The notes beneath the pieces are model-generated. The model did no database searches. It worked only from the letters and a program-made list of their open reading frames with translations, and had not been told where the DNA came from. The position numbers and the translations under genes are program-made. Shown piece by piece: positions 56,801 through 63,537 of a stretch of DNA of 64,000 nucleotides. How positions within the stretch are numbered: position 1 is the first letter of the stretch; every line of letters starts with the position of its first letter. This stretch comes from Eublepharis macularius (taxonomy: Eukaryota; Chordata; Lepidosauria; Squamata; Eublepharidae). The stretch spans positions 61,395,766 to 61,459,765 of the forward strand of contig NC_072801.1 of NCBI RefSeq assembly GCF_028583425.1, written 5' to 3'.

Positions 56801-59800
56801 GCCGTACAGAGGACTAGTTTGGATAGGGACTGTAGCACTTGGTAGGGAAGTTAATTCTTACTCACGCACTACACACACAGTGTTGACTGGATAGAAACCT
56901 CTTGCCAACTTCAAGGGCTCACTCAACAGAACCAGTTAGGTGGGTAGCCATGTTGGTCTGCAGTAGAACAGCAGAATTTTAATCCAGTGGGACTTTAGAG
57001 ATCAACAAGATTTTAAGAGTGTAAGCTTTTGAGAGTCAGAGGTGTCTGAAGAAGGAGCTTTGATTCTTAAAAACTTACACTCTTAAAATCTTGTTGGTCT
57101 CTAAGGTGCCACTGGACTAAAATCCTGTTGTTCAACAGAACTAATAACTGGAGGGGGGATTCTATCTAGAAAATGGCATGGAGGTAGGGTTCCCCTTGTT
57201 CCAGTGCCATTATACTGATACAAATCCCCTCCTATCTGCTTCTAAAGAAAAATAATGACTTTTTGAGAGCCAGTCATAACACGGTTGCCATCCTCCCGGT
57301 GGGGGGGGGGGGCTGAAAATCTCCTGGAGTTACAACTAGAGATGAGCATGAAGTAAATTATGAACCAAAGTTCGTCACAAACAAGGCTGGTTCATGGTTT
57401 GCGAACCGGCGGTTCATGGGAGCTCATTTTTCATGAACTGTGATGAATTTTAGCCCAGTCCTTTTGGTTCGTATTTTGGTTTGTCACTGCAGACAGCCTG
57501 GCACTGATCAACCAGTTTTCTAGACAACAGAAGGGGATGAGCTCTCTGCAGACCTTCTGCTGACCCGGAAGTGATGTTTTTACAAACCGAACAAACCAGT
57601 TTGCGAACCAGGGGAACCATGAACATTCGTGGTTCATGGTTCGTGAAATGCAACAAACCAAGAACTGCACAGTTCGGAATTTTCCCAGTTTGTACCCATC
57701 TCTAATTACAACTGATCTACAGAATATAGACATCGGTTCCCCTGGAGAAAATGGCATTTTCAAAGGGTAAACTCTATGGAATTACATCCTAATGAATTTT
57801 CTCCCTTCCCCAAATTCTACCCTCCTCATGCTTTGCACCCAAATCTCCAGGAATTTCAAAACTCAGATTTGGCAGTCATGGATAGATAGCTGGCAGCTTG
57901 TTTAGCTGAGTCATAAGATCCTGAATATCCACATACAAAGTTGATATCTGGGTTCAGTAGAGAGGCACAATATTATCTATTTCCAAAAACAAATTTGAAA
58001 TCAGAGAACTGGACATATATTGGTATTGCCAGCTCAAATTCATCTTGGGGTTTTGTTTACTCACCAGCTGACAGAATTCCATGATAAGTAGGAAGGGGAT
58101 GGTCTCTGTACACAGGCCAAGGCATTGCAAGATGTTCGGATGTTGAAGGCTTCTTGAAGAAAACAGATGGATGAAGAGAGGGATGAAAAGAGTAGGAAAA
58201 GAAACACACTTGTTACTTCTTCATATCACATTGGTTTGTGTCCCTCTCAGTCACTTCCCTTGTTCCTTATGAACATAGGGTGCCTTCTAGGGCTTGTGTC
58301 TTTGCATGATCAACCAAATTCTTTTATTTATTCTCAATAAAATAGTCCATAAAGCACAGTGGCTTGACGGACTAAGATCATTCAAAGTATACCCCAACTT
58401 TATTTCATCCTTGTACAGAAATTCTTGTAGGTCTCTACAGCATGTTACAAATTAGAGCAATAGCTTGTTTTCTGCCCCTTTCTTTTAAAACAAAAATCCT
58501 GGCTGGATAAATATACAAGGCACTCCAGCACACTGGTGGGAGTGGGGGAGTGCGCCACCTGTGAGAAAGGAAACACTAATGAATAAAACAAAATGTTTGC
58601 AAAATTGCTGGGTCTTGAAGGAGTGGTGGGATGGTCATATGTTTGCCGCTTCTCCACTTTTTTCTCTTTAAAAATGGTTGAACAAGAAATCTACTTTTCT
58701 ATCAGCAAAACAGATACAACCTTAATACCCAACATCAAAATATCAAGAGTTAAATAGTAAATAAATAAAAAGACTGTTGTGGCAGCTTAAAGACTAACAT
58801 TGTTATTTTATCAAACTTTTCTGGGCTTATAGCTGCACTTCATCAGATGTCAGAAGTAGGTCCTCAGTTGTCCAATACACTTCATATATACAATAAAGTA
58901 GACTCTTGTTGATTTTTTTAATGTGCCACAATTCTCCTTTTTTGCTTCAGCAAACTAATTTAGCTACCCCTCTGAAATTCATTGCAATGAAAAAAAGTAC
59001 TTTTGAAGATTATGATATAGAAAAGGACACTATAAGGAAAACAATCCATTATTCAGAGATCCCTCCTTCACAGTCGATAGCCGTTTCCACACGGCTCCCC
59101 GCTGCTCGTAACAACTCGAAATATCGCGAAAAAAACGTGGAAGATTGTGTTTTCTCACGCGAGATTTGCGATCTTCCACTTTTTTTTCACGATATTCTGG
59201 GTTGTTACAAGCAGCGGGGAGCCGTGTGGAAACGGCCCTGTACTGGATGGGGCAGATCTTCAAATTGGTATCCCTTGCCCTACTTTCTCAGATCAGTTTC
59301 TCTCACTACTTACCGATATGGCTGGGCCTCTGACAAGAACTTCCTCTGCTCCAGTGGCCCAGCGCTCACCCGTAACTCCTTCACTACCACCTGTGCGGGG
59401 GTGAAATCCGAGAATATTTCACCTAAAATAACCTGTGAAACAGAAGAAGACCATAAAAATATGATGTTGGCTCTCTATATTTCCCATACTATGCCCCGAG
59501 CCATCCAGTTCTGGGATAAATCCAACTCTTGTAGGCAGAGGAAAAAACCTGGATGCACACAACACGATCTGAAGAAGTTCTCCCTCACCTTTCCAAACCA
59601 GCCGTTTCCAATCTCCTGCAGATAACTGAGGTGTTGTCTGCTGAGTCCCAAGTGTTTCACCAGATCTGAAAGGACAACACAAGTTTTCCAGTTAAAGAGA
59701 GCTAAAGACGTGACACATGGCCCAAAGGGCTACCTCCCACATCCATTAAGACTCCAGGCCCGCCTGGAGCCCAAAAGCAACTGGAGAAAATGGTGTGGTG

Positions 59801-61977
59801 AAATAAGCTAGAGAGATTTATGGAAACCTTGGAAGCAAGGCTGTTTCCACACAAAGACATGAAAAGATGTCCTTGGTTAGAAGCAGCAGTGGGAGTGGGA
59901 GTGGGAGTGGGCAGGGATGGTGTCCACACACCCAACTCCAGGCCACCTACTACTGATGTCCATCCCCACCTCCTCCATTCCCCTTGCCATGTTGATACAG
60001 AAACAATGAAACAAAGTCAATCTCCCACCAAGTATCTGCCCCACAAAACATGGGGCTTAGAGCCAAGCTACAAGTGATGCCTGACACAGGTTGGACACTT
60101 GTCAGCTTCCCTCAAGTTTTAATGGGAAATGTAGGCATCCTGGTCTTGCAGCTGTAATGGAGAGCCAAGCTGTAAAACCAGGACGCCTACATTTCCCATC
60201 AAAATTTGAGTGAAGCTGACAAGTGTCCAACCTGTGTTAGGTGTCACTTGTAGCTTAGTTCTAAGTATACCATTTCGAAGGGAGAGGTTAGCTCCCTACC
60301 TTCCCAGACGGGCTACAAGGCAGAGCTTCCTCACAAATATCCAATGTGAAACCAAGAACCTGCCCATTCACCCCAATGAATAATCTAGAATCCCATTTCT
60401 AGAGGTCCTTGAGACCACCTGTCCAGTTTGTCATGCCTCTCAATGGACTATGAGAGAAACGTTTGTCGCTCGCCAATAAAGCATTCCTCAGCAGGGATAT
60501 GAAGGCTACATCAGAAAAAGGGACAGGAAATAGGTTAATATGAGTCATGCTGGACACACAATAAATTCCCAAGGGAAGGAAGGGGGTGAAGAAGAAACTG
60601 AGGCAGCCCAATTAAGAAAGAAAGCACAAAGGTTGGGAAGCTGCAGCAAGCAGCGAAGAACAAGGGAGAATCTTGGCAGACAGAGACTAAGGATGAAGCA
60701 AGGCAGGATGTGCAAAAGAAGTTATGGATGGAGAAAGATACTGACTCCCCCCTCACACACACAAACACAGACACACATGAAATCTTACCAGTCTTGGGCA
60801 TCTGTTGGTTGGAAGATGGGAGGGAAACCTCAGAGAGAGGCAAAATATAAACATCTGGGATGGACTGAGAGGAGGAGGTCTCCTCAGCAGGTGGTGTGTA
60901 CTCCCCAGAATATTCCTCTCCATCAGGATTCTCAAACTCCTACCAGGTGGACAGAAGACGGTTGAAAGGATGTCACAAAAAGAAGGTCTGAGGCCATAAG
61001 AGAGGCTGAGGTCGTGTTTACATGGCCGCATGTGCATTTATTCTACATCCTATCCTACGATTCGAGGCCTCAGTAGGTATAGTCAGTGGGTACAGTATCA
61101 TAGAATCATAGGGTTGGAAGGGACCTCTAGGGACATCTAGTTCAACCCCCTGCACAATGCAGGAAATTCAGTTACCTCCCCACCTCCACACACACACCCA
61201 GTGACCCTTACTGAATGCCCATAAGATAGCAAAACATCGTCCAAACTAGCCAAACTGGCCTGGGGAAAATTGCTACCTGACCCCAAGGTTGTGATTGGCC
61301 TTACCCTGGGCAAGTAAGAAGGGGCCACGAGAACTAAGCACTGATGTAACCCTTCCTGCCCTCCCTCTCATGATCTGGCTAGGTTCACAGGATAAACATT
61401 GCTGTCAGATGGCCATCTAGCCTCTGCTTAAAAACTTCCAAAGAAGGAGAGCCCACCACCTCCCAAGGAAGCCTGTTCTAGATTGTATTGACTTATGCTG
61501 TGTAATCCCCCTTGAGTCTCAGAGATAAAGGTGGACTATAAATATCATATATAAATAAATAGCTTCACTTAATAAACAGAATGTGACTTAGATAGCCAAG
61601 GCAAGCCCGATCTCATCAGATCTCGGAAGCTAAGCAGGGTCAGCCTTGGTTAGTAATTGGATGGGAGACCACAAAGGAAGACCAGGGTTGCAGAGGCAGG
61701 CAATGGCAAGCCACCTCTGTTAGTCTCTTGTCTTGAAAACCCCAGCAATGGTTGGCTATCACTTGACAGCACTTTCCAACACCATCAGGCCACTTCAGAA
61801 AATATATAATGCCCACCCATCCTCACCTCCCAACAAGACTTACCTTGAAGCCCACATCCCCTCTCTTACAGCACAGGCAGGTGAGGAGGAGGAAGACAAA
61901 GGCCAGCAAGCCTGAACATGAGATCAGAACCACAGCATATGGGGGGGCCAGGGGACTTCGGCCCTGAGACAAACCAT
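38051..61977 (-). CDS. LMTK3: LMTK3, lemur tail kinase 3 (14 exons; first exon outside window)
   Basis: Membrane-anchored kinase-like protein linked to endocytic trafficking and, in mammals, NMDA receptor handling. Minus-strand exons, all AG/GT with matching phase: 61844-61977, 60789-60939, 59589-59665, 59314-59432, 58065-58152, 54486-54634, 53440-53524, 51157-51278, 49304-49453, 44269-46694, 42773-43146, 42159-42270, 40344-40604, 38051-38067 (stop 38051-38053). They encode about 1420 aa; human LMTK3 has about 1460. The first visible codon (Asp) is split with an upstream exon not found here. LMTK3 rather than AATK or LMTK2 is supported by [52 protein letters not shown] and the C-terminal PIEN, all from remembered human LMTK3. 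Tail to tail with the BAIAP2-like gene. Confidence 0.95.
38283..38425 (+). mobile_element. tRNA-derived SINE
   Basis: The head includes a B box TGGTTCGGATCCC, followed by CCTTGGGTAAGTGAC and the tail GAGCAGGTATATAAGTGTGG with ATT repeats. It lies in the last LMTK3 intron, antisense to the gene. Confidence 0.6.
39497..39626. repeat. 130-bp CpG-rich palindromic element, copy 3
   Basis: GGCCCTTTTCACACTGCTT at the left pairs with AAGCAGTGTGAAAAGGGCC at the right, continuing through ACCTGCTGCC. The middle is less perfectly paired but contains CGCGATATTTCGTG, shared with copies at 6807 and 59080. In the last LMTK3 intron. Confidence 0.8.
39628..40160. other. GC-rich unassigned block in an LMTK3 intron
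   Basis: Noticeably GC-rich sequence with open frames on both strands adjoining the palindrome at 39497. A CA-rich patch lies at about 39820-39842. I recognise no protein or repeat family. It could be part of an unlisted transposon. Confidence 0.3.
40344..43146 (-). CDS. LMTK3: LMTK3 C-terminal conserved exons
   Basis: Three exons (42773-43146, 42159-42270, 40344-40604). The first opens [11 protein letters not shown], has a Glu/Asp-rich tract and ends [35 protein letters not shown] fits the RVxF pattern for PP1 docking described for LMTK2. The second begins ETPTNEL. The third carries [12 protein letters not shown] and [11 protein letters not shown], conserved throughout the LMTK family. Confidence 0.9.
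41319..41829 (+). mobile_element. TAGGGTTGCCA-family MITE split by an L1-like insert
   Basis: The left piece (41319-41430) has ATGATCTCCAGGCCACAGAG and CCCCTGGAGAAAAC; the right piece (41726-41829) has CTGAGGTCCTTCCCCTCC and CTGGAGCTGCCAACCCTAG. They are the two halves of one MITE copy interrupted at 41431-41725. Intron between LMTK3 exons 42159-42270 and 40344-40604. Confidence 0.75.
41431..41725 (-). mobile_element. Retroposed LINE-like 3' fragment with 13-bp target duplication
   Basis: TGGCATTATACTC at 41418-41430 is repeated at 41726-41738. The 295-bp insert starts with a T run and is AT-rich, as expected of a 5'-truncated L1-like element in reverse orientation. The family call rests on tail and duplication only. 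Confidence 0.65.
44269..46694 (-). CDS. LMTK3: LMTK3 large exon: end of kinase domain and long disordered tail
   Basis: This 2426-base exon begins inside the kinase C-lobe ([20 protein letters not shown]) and continues as an acidic, Ser/Pro-rich tail of about 800 aa. Conserved blocks are [58 protein letters not shown] and [14 protein letters not shown]. Three NPF tripeptides (SNPFYE, TNPFLA, SNPFRV) are potential EH-domain ligands. Codon use is balanced, unlike the extreme GC-richness of mammalian LMTK3. Confidence 0.95.
47655..47755. repeat. TGCAATCC hairpin MITE, diverged
   Basis: TGTGCAATCC, CAGAGTTATACCCTTCTGA and AAATGGGCTTAGAAGAATGTAA show the same palindromic plan as the clean copy at 63450. 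In the LMTK3 intron upstream of the large exon. Confidence 0.5.
49304..59665 (-). CDS. LMTK3: LMTK3 kinase-domain exons
   Basis: Seven exons give the catalytic core up to the large exon. Visible landmarks are the glycine loop [10 protein letters not shown] (59589-59665), the beta-3 lysine VVVKEL (59314-59432), hinge IMEFCQLGDLKRY across the next exon pair, catalytic loop [11 protein letters not shown] (HSD in place of HRD), VGDYGLS (DYG in place of DFG), WVAPELL and [16 protein letters not shown] and DYG are usual for the LMTK family and do not mark a broken gene. Confidence 0.95.
49563..49760 (+). mobile_element. TAGGGTTGCCA-family MITE
   Basis: AGGGCTGCCGAAGTCCAGG at the left, CTGATCTCCAGACTACAGAG inside, and a truncated right end at TTTCCCAACCC. 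It lies about 110 bases upstream (in gene orientation) of the LMTK3 exon ending at 49453. Confidence 0.55.
50406..50650 (-). mobile_element. 5S rRNA-derived SINE interrupted by a TGCAATCC MITE
   Basis: Reverse copy with GGGTTTTCAAGGCAAG, CCATTGCCTG and GGCCAACCCTGCTTA, then, after an interruption at about 50544-50603 (CAGTGCAATCCTAAACAGAG to AGGATGACACAG), CAAGACCTGACGAGATCAAA from the 5S-like head. LMTK3 intron. Confidence 0.6.
50762..50830. repeat. (AT)n followed by (AC)n microsatellite
   Basis: About 27 AT units run into a short CA tract. Intronic in LMTK3, with no coding role. Confidence 0.95.
50905..51000. repeat. (ATTGT)19 pentanucleotide microsatellite
   Basis: Roughly 19 uninterrupted copies of ATTGT (ACAAT on the transcribed strand of LMTK3), about 160 bases from the exon at 51157-51278. 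The purity suggests recent expansion. Confidence 0.97.
51795..51892 (-). mobile_element. Sauria-type SINE 3' fragment
   Basis: Reverse copy of the SINE tail: TTTGATTTATATACCGCCC, AAGACAACTTAATGCCC and ACTCAGAGCAGTTTACAAAG. The head is missing. The next insertion at 51907 lies at its truncated end. Confidence 0.7.
51907..52084 (-). mobile_element. Penelope-like fragment with hammerhead motif and 14-bp target duplication
   Basis: AACCCTGATGTTGT at 51893-51906 and 52085-52098 bounds the unit. Inside, 51939-51973 and 52050-52084 are a perfect 35-base inverted repeat containing GGTTTTCCGGGCTGTATTG. The loop holds a hammerhead-like core on the minus strand. The sequence type is the common lizard repeat I associate with Penelope-like elements, which are known to carry hammerhead ribozymes. 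Confidence 0.6.
51991..52030 (-). ncRNA. Hammerhead ribozyme-like motif
   Basis: The minus strand reads CTGAAGA, then TGCCAGC..GCTGGC (a clear stem), then GAAAC and GTC. CUGANGA and GAAA are the invariant hammerhead boxes and the stem between them is intact. One extra base follows CUGAAGA, so self-cleavage is not assured. Confidence 0.5.
52552..52700 (-). repeat. Probable SINE/LINE tail fragment
   Basis: TTTTTTAGCCCACCCTCCCC and CAGGCTCAGGGTGGGGTAC followed by A/T-rich sequence resemble a 3' body of squamate SINE-like repeats in reverse. Only the tail is present and the family is uncertain. Confidence 0.35.
52828..52994 (+). mobile_element. TAGGGTTGCCA-family MITE, partial
   Basis: Retains GAGATCAGTTCCTCTGGAG, GACTCTATGGCATCGCAT and the right end GGCAACCCT; the left part is divergent or lost. 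Confidence 0.55.
53093..53302 (+). mobile_element. TAGGGTTGCCA-family MITE with probable 8-bp duplication
   Basis: Left AGCTGCCAACCTCCAGG, right CTGGCAACCCTAA. The flanks GGCCACCT (53085-53092) and GGCCACTT (53303-53310) match at seven of eight bases, the best evidence here that this family is hAT-like. Confidence 0.65.
53775..53984. mobile_element. Penelope-like head-to-head dyad with 14-bp target duplication
   Basis: Two inverted arms share TAGCATAAGCTTTCGAGA / TCTCGAAAGCTTATGCTA and TTAGTCT-type ends. The flanks at 53761-53774 and 53985-53998 (ACTTAGCCTAA plus YTT) match at 13 of 14 bases, so the dyad moved as one unit. The plus-strand arm has a hammerhead-like core at 53905-53932 (CTGATGA, GAAA). 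LMTK3 intron. Confidence 0.65.
54001..54090. repeat. (ATTAAT)-type microsatellite
   Basis: An irregular AT-only run of AATATTAATATTAAT words forms the tail of the adjoining reverse-oriented SINE. Confidence 0.85.
54090..54323 (-). mobile_element. Sauria-type tRNA-derived SINE, full length
   Basis: Reverse copy: tail TTGATTTATATACTG, body CACCCTGTGAAGTGGGTGGG, CCCAAGGTCACCCAGCTG, B box region GGGAATCAAACC and head CTCTTAACCACTACCCC. Same family as 14174. It ends about 160 bases from an LMTK3 exon. Confidence 0.8.
56933..57131. mobile_element. Penelope-like head-to-head dyad with 10-bp target duplication
   Basis: TCAACAGAAC at 56923-56932 and 57132-57141 flanks two inverted arms: ATCAACAAGATTTTAAGAGT and ACTCTTAAAATCTTGTTGGT, joined through TGTAAGCTTTTGAGAGTCAG. 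The hammerhead-like core (TCTGAAGAAGGAGC) is decayed. LMTK3 intron. Confidence 0.65.
57281..57879 (+). mobile_element. TAGGGTTGCCA-family MITE split by a hAT-type insert
   Basis: The left piece 57281-57336 begins ACGGTTGCCATCCTCC; the right piece 57705-57879 continues with the CCCCTGGAGAAAATGGC word and ends near TTTGGCAGTC. The interruption is the element at 57337-57704. Confidence 0.65.
57337..57704. mobile_element. Non-autonomous hAT element nested in an older MITE
   Basis: The 368-bp unit has perfect terminal repeats TAGAGATG/CATCTCTA and flanks GTTACAAC (57329-57336) and ATTACAAC (57705-57712), seven of eight identical. Inside are repeated GGTTCATGG/TTCGTGAA words. Its 8-bp duplication and ends fit hAT. 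Confidence 0.75.
58755..58880 (-). mobile_element. Penelope-like fragment, single arm
   Basis: The minus strand reads ACATCTGATGAAGTGCAGC, then GTTAGTCTTTAAGCTGCCAC and an A/T tail. The CTGATGA box is kept but the GAAA side is altered. LMTK3 intron next to palindrome copy 4. Confidence 0.5.
59080..59238. repeat. 159-bp CpG-rich palindromic element, copy 4
   Basis: GCCGTTTCCACACGGCTCCC at the left pairs with GGGAGCCGTGTGGAAACGGC at the right, with further pairing through CGCTGCT and GGAAGAT/ATCTTCC. It contains CGAAATATCGCG. It ends about 75 bases downstream (in gene sense) of the LMTK3 splice donor at 59313. Confidence 0.85.
60058..60264. repeat. 207-bp hairpin MITE
   Basis: The two arms pair from TTAGAGCCAAGCTACAAGTG / CACTTGTAGCTTAGTTCTAA through GACACTTGTCAGCTTC and TGGGAAATGTAGGC, with a short centre around TGTAATGGAGAGCC. 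Arm identity is high. LMTK3 intron. Confidence 0.8.
61094..61485 (-). mobile_element. CR1 LINE 3' fragment
   Basis: TCATAGAATCATAGGGTTGG, CTAGTTCAACCCCCTGCAC, GATGGCCATCTAGCCTCTGC and CTTCCAAAGAAGGAGAGCCC are CR1 3' sequences in reverse. This is the longest CR1 fragment in the window, in the LMTK3 intron between exons 61844 and 60939. Confidence 0.9.
61597..61793 (+). mobile_element. 5S rRNA-derived SINE, best-preserved copy
   Basis: GCCCGATCTCATCAGATCTC, GGAAGCTAAGCAGGGTC and TTAGTAATTGGATGGGAGAC follow 5S rRNA almost base for base over its promoter region. A non-5S body follows (GGCAGGCAATGGCAAGCC). Antisense in LMTK3. Confidence 0.85.
61844..61977 (-). CDS. LMTK3: LMTK3 transmembrane exon (first visible exon)
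   Basis: It encodes a single hydrophobic segment of about 22 residues ([18 protein letters not shown]) ending in a Cys-rich, basic stop-transfer ([13 protein letters not shown]). The vicinal cysteines are plausible palmitoylation sites. The exon is phase-joined to an upstream exon expected to carry a signal peptide. The next exon (60789-60939) encodes [20 protein letters not shown]. Confidence 0.93.
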
Positions 61978-62353
61978 CTAGAAGACAAGAGACAGAGGAA
62001 GGGTGGGAAAATGTTAGAAACAACCGTTACAATTTGGGATCCTTCAACATAATGTTATGGGATGGAGGGCAGATTTGGGAAGGGGGGGGTTGTCCTTAGA
62101 TTCCAAGATCTACAAAGATCCTGGAAATTTCAACACATGAACTGTTCAGTTCAGACCCCAGTCTTGAGCCACCCTGTGCTCCTAGCCTCTCTGTTTTTTC
62201 ATTTATCCTTACATCTATCCTGCCTTGGTGGCCCTGAGGTGGGATATAAATGTTACAGAAAAAAATATAAACAAATCTTCATCCATTCCTCTACATGTTG
62301 TCCACATATTTCTCCATATACTTCTTTCTCTCAAAGCTCTGTATTTTATCTGT

Positions 62354-62551
62354 CCAGAGGAGCTAGCCGTGTGAGTCTGCAGTAGCAAAATAGCAGAGTC
62401 CAATAGCACCTTTAAGACTAACCAACTTTATTGTAGAATAAGCTTTTGAGAGCCAAAGCTCTGCATCTGATGGACAGAGCTGTGATTCTTGAAAGCTTAT
62501 GCTACAATAAAGTTGGTTAGTCTTAAAGGTGCTACTGGACACTTTGCTATG
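62354..62551. mobile_element. Penelope-like head-to-head dyad with 8-bp target duplication
   Basis: TTATCTGT at 62346-62353 and 62552-62559 flanks inverted arms TAAGACTAACCAACTTTATT and AATAAAGTTGGTTAGTCTTA. The centre keeps CATCTGATGGACAGAGC, a decayed hammerhead-like core. Same family as 53775. Upstream of the first visible LMTK3 exon. Confidence 0.65.
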
Positions 62552-63449
62552 TTATCTGTGACATCAGAGCAACTGAGCCAATGGCACAAATCCATCATCC
62601 AACCATCCTTACAAATGCCTTCTATTTTTAGCCACCTGTTTACCTCCTGCCTCCTTCCACATATACTTAATCCACCCATCTGTTTGCCAATAAACATTTT
62701 TCAACCACTTTTAATTCCCTTATCTGCCCCACACATTCTATTCATCCACTTGATCTGGATCATAAAGTGACATTTTCTCAAAAGGCACCCAGGGAGTTGT
62801 AGTCTGGTAAAGTAAAGGTACTTAGAATTCTAGTTGCTCTTCCACCTACCCAGAGTCCTTTAGGAACAGGGAATTACTACTAAAGCAGCTTAAATCTGCA
62901 AGTTACACATGTGGTTTGTCTCAAACTCTGGAGTTACACGTGGCTACCTCTTTAGGAACAAGCCGTGGTGTTCAATTACCTTCTTTGGGATTATTTTTGG
63001 GATGACTCCAGAGGAAGAACACACATGGAAAAAATGATGCCAGAAATGGAAATCTACCTAGATTTTCCAGGAAAGATCTATGAAGAGACGCTGAATCCTT
63101 TACTGGCTCCAACTATCAGATCTTTCTCTGGAGATTCATATGGATTTTCTATTCCAATAAGGATGTAATGTTAAAAAGAAGTGGACAGAAGTAAATAAGC
63201 AGGTTGCCCAAGGGCCAAAACAGACACCAGGAAGATATTCATCTTTATGCAGTCAATACATATGTGAAGGATTCTAGTCTGACTGGAGCCACATAGGGAA
63301 TGAAGGAGGAATTTAATCCTCCAATCCCTGCACATTTTCCTTAATCACTGCCCCTGTGTTCTTATTAGCACTTTAAAGGAAAAAGACTTTTTAAACTGGC
63401 CTGTATTTTCCCCTTTAAACTGCAAAACTCTGTAGCTGTGAGAGGTTAT

Positions 63450-63537
63450 CAGTGCAATCCTAAACAGAGTTACTCCAGTCTAAGCCCATTGAAATCAATG
63501 GGCTTAGACTGGAGTAACTCTGCTGAGAATTGCACTG
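63450..63537. repeat. 88-bp near-perfect TGCAATCC palindrome
   Basis: CAGTGCAATCCTAAACAGAG and, at the other end, CTCTGCTGAGAATTGCACTG pair, and GTTACTCCAGTCTAAGCCCA pairs exactly with its partner around a CAATGGGCTTAG centre. A hairpin MITE; diverged relatives are at 47655 and 50544. Confidence 0.85.

Noticed and set aside
61597-61680. A genuine 5S rRNA gene
   Set aside because: Only the 5' part resembles 5S and it runs into a SINE body shared by other copies in the window.
38051-61977. AATK (LMTK1) as the identity of the minus-strand kinase
   Set aside because: BAIAP2-AATK linkage in human made this the first guess, but exon sequences around the membrane segment, [22 protein letters not shown] and the PIEN end follow LMTK3. 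I also noticed no miR-338-like sequence, which sits in an AATK intron in mammals.
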